This document shows positions 7,045 through 14,598 of a stretch of DNA of 23,982 nucleotides, one piece after another. This DNA comes from 66-474 sp036279975. Lineage in GTDB: Bacteria; Pseudomonadota; Gammaproteobacteria; Xanthomonadales; Rhodanobacteraceae. Numbering within the stretch: the first letter of the stretch is position 1; every line of letters starts with the position of its first letter. The stretch spans positions 1 through 23,982 of the forward strand of contig DASURP010000015.1 in assembly GCA_036279975.1 (NCBI GenBank), given 5' to 3'. Under the pieces are notes generated by a model. The model was given only the letters and a program-made list of their open reading frames with translations, searched no databases and was not told the DNA's origin. The position numbers and the translations under genes were made by a program.

Positions 7045-7770
7045 ATGGCCAGCACCCGCCCTTCCGGCCGCGCGCCCGATGCATTGCGTACGGTCAGCAT
7101 CGAACGCCATTACACGCGTCACGCCGAGGGTTCGGTGCTGATCTGCGTGGGCGACACCCGCGTGCTGTGCAACGCCAGCGTCGAGGAACGCGTGCCGCCG
7201 TGGCTGCGCGGCAAGGGCGAGGGCTGGGTGACGGCCGAATACGGCATGCTGCCGCGGGCCACGTCGGAGCGCACCCAGCGCGAAGCCACCCGCGGCGGGC
7301 AGGGCGGACGCAGCATGGAAATCCAGCGCCTGATCGGGCGCTCCCTGCGCGCCTGCGTGGATCGCGCGGCCCTGGGCGAACGCGTGATCACGCTCGACTG
7401 CGACGTGCTGCAGGCCGACGGCGGCACCCGCACCGCTTCGATCACCGGCGCCTACGTTGCGCTGGTGGACGCGGTGAATGGATTGCTGCAACGCGGGGCA
7501 CTGAAGGCCAATCCGATCCACGGCGCCGTCGCCGCCGTGTCGGTGGGCGTGTTCCAGGGCACGCCGGTGCTCGACCTCGATTACGCCGAAGATTCGAATT
7601 GCGATACCGACATGAACGTGGTGATGAACGACGGCGGCGGCTTCATCGAGTTGCAGGGCACCGCCGAAGGCCACGCGTTCCGGCGCGAGGAACTCGACGC
7701 GCTGCTGGCACTGGCGCAGAAAGGCGTCGGCGAACTGGTCGCGAAACAGCGTGCTGCACTGGAACGCTAG
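7045..7770 (+). CDS. rph: Ribonuclease PH
   Basis: The 241-residue product is the phosphate-dependent 3'-5' exoribonuclease that trims tRNA 3' ends and forms a hexamer. It has the standard opening RPSGRAPDALR, then GDTRVLCNASVEERVPPWLRG, the EYGMLPRATSERTQREATRGGQGGR region, IGRSLRACVD, and LDCDVLQADGGTRTASITGA with catalytic-site Asp residues. The DLDYAEDSNCDTDMNVVM segment is also diagnostic. The ATG at 7045 gives the family N-terminus, although the frame stays open upstream. It is followed by a long inverted repeat and then rdgB, in the familiar rph-rdgB-hemW order. Confidence 0.97.
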   Translation: MASTRPSGRAPDALRTVSIERHYTRHAEGSVLICVGDTRVLCNASVEERVPPWLRGKGEGWVTAEYGMLPRATSERTQREATRGGQGGRSMEIQRLIGRSLRACVDRAALGERVITLDCDVLQADGGTRTASITGAYVALVDAVNGLLQRGALKANPIHGAVAAVSVGVFQGTPVLDLDYAEDSNCDTDMNVVMNDGGGFIELQGTAEGHAFRREELDALLALAQKGVGELVAKQRAALER

Positions 7771-7789
7771 GGACATCCTGCTTCTTCTT

Positions 7790-7850
7790 TAGGAGCGGCC
7801 CCTGGCCGCGACCGCGGGCATCCTCGAATCGCGGCCAGGGGCCGCTCCTA
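7790..7850. repeat. Long REP-like inverted repeat (AGGAGCGGCC type) between rph and rdgB
   Basis: Two 22-bp arms, 7790-7811 and 7829-7850, are perfectly complementary around a 17-nt loop. Each arm contains AGGAGCGGCCCCTGGCCGCG. This resembles the REP/REPIN elements common in Pseudomonas and Xanthomonadales genomes. A second, more widely spaced pair lies at 14453-14598. No T-run follows the stem on the plus strand, so it is not a canonical terminator, though such a stem would shield the rph 3' end. Confidence 0.8.
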
Positions 7851-7877
7851 CAAAAATCATCACGGAAGTGCATCGGC

Positions 7878-8534
7878 ATGGGTAACAAGATCGTCCTCGC
7901 CAGCGGCAATTCGGGCAAGCTCGTGGAACTGCGCGAGCTGCTGGCGGACAGCGGCATCGATCTGGTTCCGCAACGCGAACTCGGCATCGATGACGCCGAG
8001 GAAACGGGCCTCACTTTCGTGGAGAACGCGATCCTGAAGGCGCGCCACGCCGTGCGCGCCTCCGGCCTGCCGGCGCTGGCCGACGACTCCGGCTTGTGCG
8101 TGGACGCGCTGGGCGGCGCGCCGGGCCTGTACTCGGCGCTGTATGCGGGCATGCATGGCGACAACGCCGCCAACAACGCCAGGCTGTTGCGCGAACTCGA
8201 AGGCGTTCCCGACGCCGGGCGCAGCGCGCACTTCACCTGCGTCCTCGTGCTGCTGCGTTCCGCCGACGACCCCGATCCGGTCATCGCGACCGGCCGCTGG
8301 CAAGGGCGCGTGTTGCACGCACCACGCGGGGAACGCGGCTTCGGCTACGACCCGGTGTTCCTGCCCGATGACGGCGACGGCCTCGGCGCGGCCGAGCTCG
8401 ACCCGGCCATGAAGAACCGCATCAGCCACCGCGGGCAGGCGTCGGCGAAGTTGCGCCGCATGCTTTTCCCCTCTCCCTCCGGGAAAGCTGCCGTCCATGG
8501 CACCAGAGCTCCGTGGTGCCCGCAGGGCAGGTGA
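7878..8534 (+). CDS. rdgB: RdgB, XTP/dITP pyrophosphatase
   Basis: The 218-residue product hydrolyses non-canonical purine triphosphates (ITP, XTP and their deoxy forms) to monophosphates, protecting DNA and RNA. It has the family opening KIVLASGNSGKLVELRELL, the TFVENAILKARHA segment, the LADDSGLCVDALGGAPGLYS active-site segment and FGYDPVFLP near the C-terminus, ending the conserved part at KNRISHRGQASAKLRRM. Typical members are about 197-200 residues. The last 20 or so residues here are translated from a dispersed palindromic repeat (8469-8541), so this C-terminal tail is an acquired extension. The ATG at 7878 is the natural start. Confidence 0.96.
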   Translation: MGNKIVLASGNSGKLVELRELLADSGIDLVPQRELGIDDAEETGLTFVENAILKARHAVRASGLPALADDSGLCVDALGGAPGLYSALYAGMHGDNAANNARLLRELEGVPDAGRSAHFTCVLVLLRSADDPDPVIATGRWQGRVLHAPRGERGFGYDPVFLPDDGDGLGAAELDPAMKNRISHRGQASAKLRRMLFPSPSGKAAVHGTRAPWCPQGR

Positions 8535-8618
8535 GGGTCCGCATTTGCGACAAGCAGCTCACGAGCCCGAACCCTCACCCGGCGCTACGCGCCACCCTCT
8601 CCCGGAGGGAGAGGGCTC
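8469..8618. repeat. Pair of inverted palindromic repeats spanning the rdgB/hemW junction
   Basis: A reverse-oriented copy (8469-8541, from CCCTCTCCCTCCGGG to GGTGAGGGTCCG) and a forward copy (8563-8618, with GAACCCTCACCC and a perfect 9-bp stem CCCTCTCCC/GGGAGAGGG at 8595-8615) face each other. The first also contains a GGCACCA/TGGTGCC hairpin (8499-8520). The first copy is translated as the rdgB C-terminus. Depending on its start, hemW includes part or all of the second. Confidence 0.75.
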
Positions 8619-9852
8619 AAGGCTTTGCGCCACCACTGCCTATCCCCCGCCCCCGCTGTCGCTCTACATCCACATTCCCTGGTGCGTGAAGAAGTGCCCG
8701 TATTGCGATTTCAATTCGCACGGGCTGCGCGCGGCGATGCCGGAGCGCGCATATGTGGCGGCGCTGCTGGCCGACCTCGATGGCGACCTCGTCGATTTCG
8801 GCGAGGCACTGGCCGGGCGCGAGATCACCAGCGTGTTTTTCGGCGGCGGCACGCCCAGCCTGTTCGCATCGGACTCGATCGCGGCAATCCTGGACGGCGC
8901 CTCCGCACGCATACCGTTCGCACACGCTTGCGAGGTCACGCTGGAAACCAACCCCGGCACGGTCGAGCACGGCCGTTTCGATGGCTACTTGCACGCCGGC
9001 GTCAACCGCATCAGCTTCGGCGTGCAGAGTTTCGACGACGAAAAATTGCGCGCGCTGGGCCGCATCCATTCGGCGCGCGAAGCGACGGCGGCGGTGAAGC
9101 TGGCCCAGGATGCGGGCTGCGCCAACATCAACCTGGACCTGATGTACGCGTTGCCGAACCAGACCCTCGGCGGCGCCCTGGCCGACGTCGAACGTGCGCT
9201 GGCGCTGGCGCCCACGCACCTTTCGCACTACCAGTTGACGCTGGAACCGGGCACGCCATTCGCCAGGCGCCCGCCGCCGCTGCCCGACCACGACGCGGCC
9301 TGGGACATGCAGGAGGCCTGCCACGCGCGGTTGGCCGCGGCCGGGTTCGCGCAGTACGAGGTTTCCGCGTATGCGCAGGCCGGCCTGCATTGCCGACACA
9401 ACCTCAACTACTGGCAGTTCGGCGATTACCTCGGAATCGGTGCGGGCGCGCACGGGAAAGTGACGGGACCGGGGACCGGGGACCGGGGACCGGAACCCGC
9501 AGAAGCGCGGCACGAGCATGCCGTGCGCCGGCGCTGGAAAGTGCGCTCGCCACGCGCGTACCTGCAAAACGCCGCCACCCGCAACCGCGTCGGCGGCGAC
9601 GCAACCATCACCGCCGATGAATTACCGTTCGAATTCATGTTGAACGCCCTGCGCCTGAACCACGGTGTCGCGTTGCCGGATTTCACCGCGCGCACCGGAT
9701 TGCCGGCCGCCGCCATCGCGGCGACGCTGCACGCGGCGCATGCCAACGGCTGGCTGGTCGACGCGCCCGGCCGCCTGCAACCCACGCCGCTGGGCCGGCG
9801 TTTCCTCAACGACCTGATCGAGCTGTTCCTGCCGGAGCGCCCGCATGCCTGA
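8497..9852 (+). CDS. hemW: HemW, radical SAM heme chaperone (HemN-like)
   Basis: The product (up to 451 residues) is a HemW-type radical SAM protein, a family known to bind heme and transfer it to target proteins and often mislabelled coproporphyrinogen oxidase. The cluster motif CVKKCPYC (Cys63, Cys67, Cys70), VFFGGGTPSLF, ETNPGTVE, RISFGVQSF and HNLNYWQFGDYLGIGAGAHGK are diagnostic. The start is uncertain. The ATG at 8497 lies inside rdgB without a ribosome site. A TTG at 8545, with GAGGG 7 nt upstream supplied by the repeat, is a good alternative. No ATG, GTG or TTG occurs in frame between the second repeat and the conserved PPLSLYIHIPWC. An extra segment around the 7-bp tandem repeat (9465-9492) is not family-like. 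It overlaps the next gene by 8 nt. Confidence 0.94.
   Translation: MAPELRGARRAGEGPHLRQAAHEPEPSPGATRHPLPEGEGSRLCATTAYPPPPLSLYIHIPWCVKKCPYCDFNSHGLRAAMPERAYVAALLADLDGDLVDFGEALAGREITSVFFGGGTPSLFASDSIAAILDGASARIPFAHACEVTLETNPGTVEHGRFDGYLHAGVNRISFGVQSFDDEKLRALGRIHSAREATAAVKLAQDAGCANINLDLMYALPNQTLGGALADVERALALAPTHLSHYQLTLEPGTPFARRPPPLPDHDAAWDMQEACHARLAAAGFAQYEVSAYAQAGLHCRHNLNYWQFGDYLGIGAGAHGKVTGPGTGDRGPEPAEARHEHAVRRRWKVRSPRAYLQNAATRNRVGGDATITADELPFEFMLNALRLNHGVALPDFTARTGLPAAAIAATLHAAHANGWLVDAPGRLQPTPLGRRFLNDLIELFLPERPHA
9465..9492 (+). repeat. Tandem heptanucleotide repeat (GGGACCG x4) inside hemW
   Basis: Four perfect copies of GGGACCG run from 9465 to 9492, within the hemW reading frame, and encode a Gly/Pro/Thr/Asp-rich insert after the conserved GAGAHGKV. 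The unit is not a multiple of three, so gain or loss of a copy would shift the frame. Confidence 0.85.
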
Positions 9853-10027
9853 ATGCGTGGATGTCACCTGTCCGTACTGCGGAGAACCGATCGAACTGGT
9901 GGTGGACGAAACAGCCGGCGCCACGGCCTACGTCGAGGATTGCCCGGTCTGCTGCAATCCCATGCAGGTCACCGCCGAGATCGCGGGGGAACGGCTTGTC
10001 GTCACGGCCAGGACCGGCGACGAATGA
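9845..10027 (+). CDS. CPXCG motif-containing cysteine-rich small protein
   Basis: The 60-residue protein has two Cys pairs, CPYCGEP (from residue 9) and CPVCCNPM (about 33-40), the arrangement of a small zinc-ribbon-like protein in the CPXCG family. Function is unknown; metal binding is the reasonable inference. It starts with the ATG at 9845, overlapping the hemW stop by 8 nt, which implies translational coupling. It has no signal peptide. Confidence 0.85.
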   Translation: MPECVDVTCPYCGEPIELVVDETAGATAYVEDCPVCCNPMQVTAEIAGERLVVTARTGDE

Positions 10028-10398
10028 TCCTTTTGGCGGGCGTGGCGCTTTGGCCCGGGCTTGCATAGAATCGCCGCAGGCAGCCGGGCTTGTTGGCAAG
10101 GAGCTTGCATCACAAGTCCACGGGGAACCGGGCCTGTCAATGCCGTGCCGAGTGGTCGCGCCGGAGCTGTTTGCCCGCGGGGCAAGGAAGAGCGAGGAAG
10201 CTGCATGTCGATACATCGGCGAGCGATGACACAGTCATGCGGGCCAACGGCCCCGGCGCGCAGGTTTGCCCCGCCGTGGCCGCCATGCGGTGGTGCGCGC
10301 CTTGGCCATGGCGCCGCCGTGGCGCCGTGGCGCGCGCCTTGTCTGGTAACCGCTGCGGAAGCAACACGGTTTCCGCGGCACGGCGTCAGCAGGCCCTG
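10028..10398. other. 371-bp leader region before the DUF1631 gene
   Basis: No gene is confidently seen. A TAGAAT -10-like box lies at 10066-10071 without a clear -35. A copy of the GGCATGGCGTTGACAGG-type repeat is at 10130-10152 (reverse orientation). A TTGCCC-GCG-GGGCAA hairpin is at 10171-10185. A GAGGAAG ribosome-like site precedes an ATG at 10205 that opens a 64-codon frame ending at the DUF1631 start (see findings). The DUF1631 frame is also open through much of this region, but the residues look non-coding. Confidence 0.5.
10130..10152 (-). repeat. Dispersed repeat copy, CTCGGCACGGCATTGACAGG type
   Basis: Read on the minus strand, these 23 bases differ at only three positions from the copy at 18676-18698. 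A palindromic version lies at 16917-16954. Confidence 0.6.
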
Positions 10399-12618
10399 AT
10401 GGCCAGGCAGCCGCACATTTCGACACTCGCCGACCGCAGCGACCTCGCGCCGCGGGCGCGCCACCTGCTGGCGCAACAACTCGCCGAGTGCGACGGCCTG
10501 CTCGAACCGTTGCTGCGCAACGTGCTCGACGACCTCGAACAAGAGTTGTTCCGGATCGCCGAACAATCCTCGGGCGGCCAGGCCCAGCACGAGGCCATGG
10601 AAGCGCTGAAGGAGGTCCAGCGCACGCGTCCCCGTTTCCGGGGCCGGCTGATGGCCCTGCTGGAACGCCGCTTCGCAGGCATCGGCCACGAGGATGCGCC
10701 AGCCCAGTCGAACCACCGCCGCGACAGCGAGGACCTGTCGCTGGTCGATCAGCAGGAATTCGACGAGACCATGGCGCTGGACGACCTGTCCACGCGCACT
10801 GAGCTGCACGCGGGCAACGCCATCTTCGATCTCTGCCACCGCTACGCGGTGCTGATTGCCACGCCACCGCTGGACAACGACGTCCTGCCCCCGGGACCAC
10901 GCACGCTGGCGGCCGTACTGGGCGAGGCCGCCTCGGATCTCGGCCTGCAACGCAACCACCGCCTGCTGTTCTACCGGCTGTGCGATCGCCGCCTGTTCGG
11001 AGCGGCCGAACCGTTCTACACGCGGTTGAACGAGCACCTGAAGACCTCCGGCGTCCTGCCCGACCTGCGCAGCTACCTGCCACGGCGCGCACCGTCCCCG
11101 GCGCGCCCCACCCAGCACGCGACATCCGGCGATGCAGCCATGGCGGCGGACGATTCCGCGCCCATCGCGCCGGCGATCAATTTCACCGCACCCGCCCAGC
11201 CGCGCATGGACGAGTTGCACGCCATGCTCGATGCGCGCCGCCATGCGCTGCACCCGGAAGCCGCGGCGGCAGCCGCGCAGTCGGCCCAGTTCGCCTCGAT
11301 GCCGGAATTGCAGGAAGCGCTGGCCGCCCTGCAGGCGCTGCCATCGCGCAAGTCCGGCCCGCAGCCCGGCGAGCGCCTGACCGGCGAGCTGATGAATGCA
11401 CTGCAGCGCGGCTCGCACGGCAGTGCGGTGCAATTGCAGCCAGAGCACCGCGACGCCCTGGACCTGATCGGCCTGCTGTACGACCAGTTGCTCGTCGAGA
11501 CGCGCACCGAAGGCATCGCGCAACAACTGCTGGCCAGCCTGCAGGTGCCGCTTTTGCGCGTCGCGCTGTCCGACAGCAATTTCTTCACCGTGCGCAACCA
11601 CCCGGCGCGGCGGCTGCTGAACCTGGTGCTGGAAACCGCCAACCTCTGGCTCGACCGCAGCGACGAGAAGTTCGACACCGCACTCAACCAGCGACTGCAA
11701 CGCAGCGTCAAGCGCGTCGCCGACGAGTACCAGGGCAACCTCGACGTCATCGAACGGGAAGCCGACGATCTCGACGCGCATATCAAGCTGATTTCGCGGC
11801 GCGCCGAAATCGCCGAACGCCGCCAGGTCGAAGCCGCACAGGGCCGCGACCGCTTGCAGGATGCGCGTGCCGCCGCATCCAGGGCGATCGCCAGGCGGCT
11901 GGCCGGCCACAAGACCACGCCGCTGATCCGCGCGTTGCTGGAAAACGCCTGGATGGACGCGCTTACGCTCACCCTGTTGCGCGAAGGCGAGAACAGCGAG
12001 GCCTACCGGCGCAGGCTGGCTGCCGCCGACCAGTTGCTGGGCACGCCGGTCGGACGCGACAACGCCAGGCTCGCGGCGGAACTCAACCACGGCCTGACCC
12101 AGGTCGGCCTGCAGGCCAGCGAAGCGGACCAGATCACCCGCCACGCACTGGAACTGTCGCAACAGCCTGCGGCCACGGGCAGCAGCCCGCCACCCAGCCA
12201 GACCGAACTGCTGATCCGGCTGAAGTCGCGCCGCAAGCCCGGCGTGGACGAGGCCGCGCCCGCCCCCGCTGCGGCGCGCAAGCTCTCGCTGACGCCCAGC
12301 GAACGGCGCGCGCTCGACGAACTGAAAAAACTGCCGTTCGGAAGCTGGCTGGAATTCACCATGAACCAGCAGGGCCAGCGGGCCGCGCGCAAGCTGGCCT
12401 GGTACGCGCCCACGAGCGGACGCTGCCTGGTCGTCAATGCGCGCGGCAATGCCTCACCTGAACGTTCGCTGGATCAGATCGCAAGAATGATGGCCCGTGG
12501 CCAGGTACGCGTCCTTCCGCGCCAGGATGGCGGTATGATCGACCGCGCATGGACCGCATTGTTGGCAGGATTGCGAAAATTCAGTCGGACCAACGAGAAC
12601 ACGGAACCCGCGGCATGA
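10399..12618 (+). CDS. DUF1631 domain-containing protein, unknown function
   Basis: The 739-residue product matches the DUF1631 family of proteobacterial proteins, whose function is not established. The N-terminal helical part (LLAQQLAECDGLLEPLLRNVLDDLEQELFRIAEQ) and the conserved core (LLYDQLLVETRTEGIAQQLLASLQVPLLRVAL, HPARRLLNLVLETANLW) are family-like. The last 110 residues (from about 627: LTPSERRALDELKKLPFGSWLEF...ARKLAWYAPTSGRCLVVN) form a beta-rich module that looks PilZ-like. The protein is soluble, with Ala/Pro linkers. The ATG at 10399 gives the expected N-terminus. Its TGA overlaps the ATG of a PilZ-domain gene, so the two are probably made together and may act in the same cyclic di-GMP-linked process, which is inference. 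Confidence 0.88.
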   Translation: MARQPHISTLADRSDLAPRARHLLAQQLAECDGLLEPLLRNVLDDLEQELFRIAEQSSGGQAQHEAMEALKEVQRTRPRFRGRLMALLERRFAGIGHEDAPAQSNHRRDSEDLSLVDQQEFDETMALDDLSTRTELHAGNAIFDLCHRYAVLIATPPLDNDVLPPGPRTLAAVLGEAASDLGLQRNHRLLFYRLCDRRLFGAAEPFYTRLNEHLKTSGVLPDLRSYLPRRAPSPARPTQHATSGDAAMAADDSAPIAPAINFTAPAQPRMDELHAMLDARRHALHPEAAAAAAQSAQFASMPELQEALAALQALPSRKSGPQPGERLTGELMNALQRGSHGSAVQLQPEHRDALDLIGLLYDQLLVETRTEGIAQQLLASLQVPLLRVALSDSNFFTVRNHPARRLLNLVLETANLWLDRSDEKFDTALNQRLQRSVKRVADEYQGNLDVIEREADDLDAHIKLISRRAEIAERRQVEAAQGRDRLQDARAAASRAIARRLAGHKTTPLIRALLENAWMDALTLTLLREGENSEAYRRRLAAADQLLGTPVGRDNARLAAELNHGLTQVGLQASEADQITRHALELSQQPAATGSSPPPSQTELLIRLKSRRKPGVDEAAPAPAAARKLSLTPSERRALDELKKLPFGSWLEFTMNQQGQRAARKLAWYAPTSGRCLVVNARGNASPERSLDQIARMMARGQVRVLPRQDGGMIDRAWTALLAGLRKFSRTNENTEPAA

Positions 12619-12956
12619 ACGACGAACGTCGCAGCGCCCCGCGCATACCGGCCTCGATCCCCATCGAGGTGACCGACAGCATCAGCGGCGAGAACATCGG
12701 CCGCATAGGCAACCTCTCCCGCAACGGCATGATGCTGATCTGCCACCGCCCGCTGCGCGACAACGCGCTCTACCAGTTGCGCTTCCGCCTGCCCGACCCG
12801 CGCGGCCCCCACGACGAAATCGAAACCGGCGTGCACACCATGTGGACCGACCAGGCCGCGACCAACGGCTACCAGTGGTCGGGACTCCGGATCATCTCCA
12901 TCAGCGGCACGGCCGCGGCATCACTGGATCACTGGCTGAAACGCGACACGGCGTGA
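12615..12956 (+). CDS. PilZ-domain protein (putative cyclic di-GMP receptor)
   Basis: The 113-residue protein is a stand-alone PilZ domain. The two cyclic di-GMP-binding elements are visible: RxxxR as Arg6-Ser-Ala-Pro-Arg10 and (D/N)xSxxG as Asn33-Leu-Ser35-Arg-Asn-Gly38. The rest has the beta-barrel pattern of the family. The ATG at 12615 overlaps the DUF1631 stop in the tetranucleotide ATGA, so translation is coupled. An upstream in-frame ATG (12549) would extend it by 22 residues into DUF1631 and is less likely. The target process (motility, adhesion, polysaccharide) cannot be read from the sequence. Confidence 0.92.
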   Translation: MNDERRSAPRIPASIPIEVTDSISGENIGRIGNLSRNGMMLICHRPLRDNALYQLRFRLPDPRGPHDEIETGVHTMWTDQAATNGYQWSGLRIISISGTAAASLDHWLKRDTA

Positions 12957-13028
12957 GAAACCGCTGAACGACCGCTGTGCCCGCCAGGCTGCGCGCCGGC
13001 GGTGCCCGCGACCCCAATGGCGAGGTCT

Positions 13029-13057
13029 TTGATTTGCGGCGCCCGTCGCCGCATCAT
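13029..13057 (+). promoter_or_regulatory. Possible sigma-70 promoter for pepQ
   Basis: TTGATT (13029-13034) and CATCAT (13052-13057) are 17 bp apart, each matching consensus at 4 of 6. A GCGGCG/CGCCGC hairpin lies within the spacer. It is a weak call by eye. Confidence 0.3.
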
Positions 13058-13084
13058 GGCATTTCCGATTCCGGATCCGCAGCC

Positions 13085-14419
13085 ATGACCGCTTCGCCGC
13101 AAGACAACCTCTCCGCGCTGTACCCCGCGCACCTTGCCGAAATCGAAAAACGTTCCGCCGACGCGCTGGCCGCGTGCGGCCGCGACACGCTCGTGCTCGC
13201 GGCGGGCATGCCGCACGGCTGGTTCCTCGACGACCAGGATTACGCGTTCAAGACCAATCCGCACTTCCTGCACTGGCTGCCGCTGACCGATGCGCCCGGC
13301 AGCTGGATCGTGTACACGCCGGGCGCAAAACCCAAGCTGGTCTTCCTGCAGCCGCACGATTACTGGCACGTGACGCCGGCTGCACCTTCCGGTTACTGGA
13401 CGCAGCACTTCGACATCGCCGTCATCCGCAAGCCCGGGGATGCACGCGCGCACCTGCCGAAGGATCCATCCCGCTGCGCGATCATCGGCGAAGCCAACGC
13501 CGCGGTGGGCGACATCGAACCCGATAATCCCGACGCGGCGTTGCACCTGTTGCACTACCGGCGCGCCTTCAAGACGCCATACGAAACCACCATGATGCGG
13601 GTCGCGAGCAAACTTGGCGTGCACGGCCATCGTGCCGCCGAAAAGGCGTTCCGCGAAGGCGCGTCCGAGTTCGACATCCACTGCCGGTATCTCGAAGCCA
13701 CGCGCCTGGCCGAATCGCAGTTGCCCTACGGCAACATCATCGCGCTCGACCAGCACGGCGCGGTGCTGCACTACATGCACTTCGACCGCAACCCGCCCGC
13801 GCACGCGCACTCGTTCCTGATCGACGCGGGCGGCCAGTTCCACGGCTACGCCTCCGACATCACCCGCACGCATGCGTCACCCGATGCCGGCGAATTCCAG
13901 TCCCTGATCGACGCGGTGGAAACCGCGCAACAGGGTTTCTGCGCGAAAGTGCGCGCCGGGCAAAGCTATCCCGATCTGCACATCCACGCCCACCACGTGC
14001 TGATGCAGGCCATGCGCGACCAGGGTTTCATCGGCTGTTCGCCGGAAGCCGCGGTTGCCACTGGCATTTCATCGGCGTTCTTCCCGCACGGCCTCGGGCA
14101 TTTGATCGGCCTGCAGGTGCACGACGTCGCCGGATTCGCGCGCGACGAAGCCGGCAACACGATCCCGGAACCGGACGGCCATCCCCATCTTCGCCTTACG
14201 CGCACACTCGAAGCCGGCATGGTGACGACCATCGAGCCGGGGCTCTACTTCATCGACATGCTGCTGGCGGAATTGCAAGCCAGGCCGGCGGCCAGGGACG
14301 TGAACTGGGCCAAGGTCGATGCCTTCCGCAAGTACGGCGGCATCCGGATCGAGGATGATGTCGTGTGCACCGAAGGCGATCCGCTGAATCTCACGCGCGA
14401 AGCGTTCGCGGCGGCGTAG
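13085..14419 (+). CDS. pepQ: Xaa-Pro dipeptidase PepQ
   Basis: The 444-residue metalloenzyme splits dipeptides with a C-terminal proline and belongs to the M24B pita-bread family. All five expected metal ligands are present at positions close to E. coli PepQ: Asp247 (LIDAGG), Asp258 (SDITRT), His339 (HGLGH), Glu384 (TIEPGLYF) and Glu423 (RIEDD). The family's N-terminal DDQDYAFKTNPHFLHWLPL segment is also present. The length equals the family norm. The ATG at 13085 gives that N-terminus, although the frame is open upstream. No strong ribosome site is seen. It appears monocistronic, followed by a REP-like pair. Confidence 0.96.
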   Translation: MTASPQDNLSALYPAHLAEIEKRSADALAACGRDTLVLAAGMPHGWFLDDQDYAFKTNPHFLHWLPLTDAPGSWIVYTPGAKPKLVFLQPHDYWHVTPAAPSGYWTQHFDIAVIRKPGDARAHLPKDPSRCAIIGEANAAVGDIEPDNPDAALHLLHYRRAFKTPYETTMMRVASKLGVHGHRAAEKAFREGASEFDIHCRYLEATRLAESQLPYGNIIALDQHGAVLHYMHFDRNPPAHAHSFLIDAGGQFHGYASDITRTHASPDAGEFQSLIDAVETAQQGFCAKVRAGQSYPDLHIHAHHVLMQAMRDQGFIGCSPEAAVATGISSAFFPHGLGHLIGLQVHDVAGFARDEAGNTIPEPDGHPHLRLTRTLEAGMVTTIEPGLYFIDMLLAELQARPAARDVNWAKVDAFRKYGGIRIEDDVVCTEGDPLNLTREAFAAA

Positions 14420-14452
14420 GGCCGGCTACGCCCACGACCACCGGTCGATTGC

Positions 14453-14598
14453 AGGAGCGGCCCACGGCCGCGACCCGGACAACCTCGAGTGCCCTCGGGA
14501 ACGGCAGGCAACGAGCCCGTCCGCCGTGCAGCGCAGGGTTATCTGGTCGCGTCCCGGAATCGCGTTCGGCTGGACCGGTCGCGGCCAGGGCCGCTCCT
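14453..14598. repeat. REP-like inverted pair (AGGAGCGGCC type) between pepQ and the cyclase-TPR gene
   Basis: The left arm 14453-14473 and right arm 14579-14598 are inverted copies of the unit seen at 7790-7850, with one mismatch and one bulged base. About 105 bp of unrelated sequence lies between them, which resembles a REPIN doublet. The right arm carries the TAG stop codon of the convergent cyclase-TPR gene. Confidence 0.75.

Noticed and set aside
7790..7850. Long inverted repeat as a rho-independent terminator of rph
   Set aside because: The stem is strong, but no T-run follows on either strand, and the sequence matches a dispersed repeat family.
9465..9492. Repeats as a CRISPR-like array
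   Set aside because: The units are 7 bp, directly adjacent and without spacers, and lie inside hemW.
10050..10066. Sigma-54-like sequence TGGCCCGGGCTTGCA before DUF1631
   Set aside because: The GG-to-GC spacing is one base shorter than the strict requirement of sigma-54 promoters.
10028..10398. Possible cyclic di-GMP riboswitch in the DUF1631 leader
   Set aside because: Suspected because of the PilZ neighbour, but none of the conserved GEMM core motifs could be found.
9928..12162. 744-codon minus-strand frame opposite the DUF1631 gene
   Set aside because: The plus strand carries a recognisable family with coupled downstream PilZ gene; the antisense translation is low-complexity Gln/Arg/Val-rich sequence.
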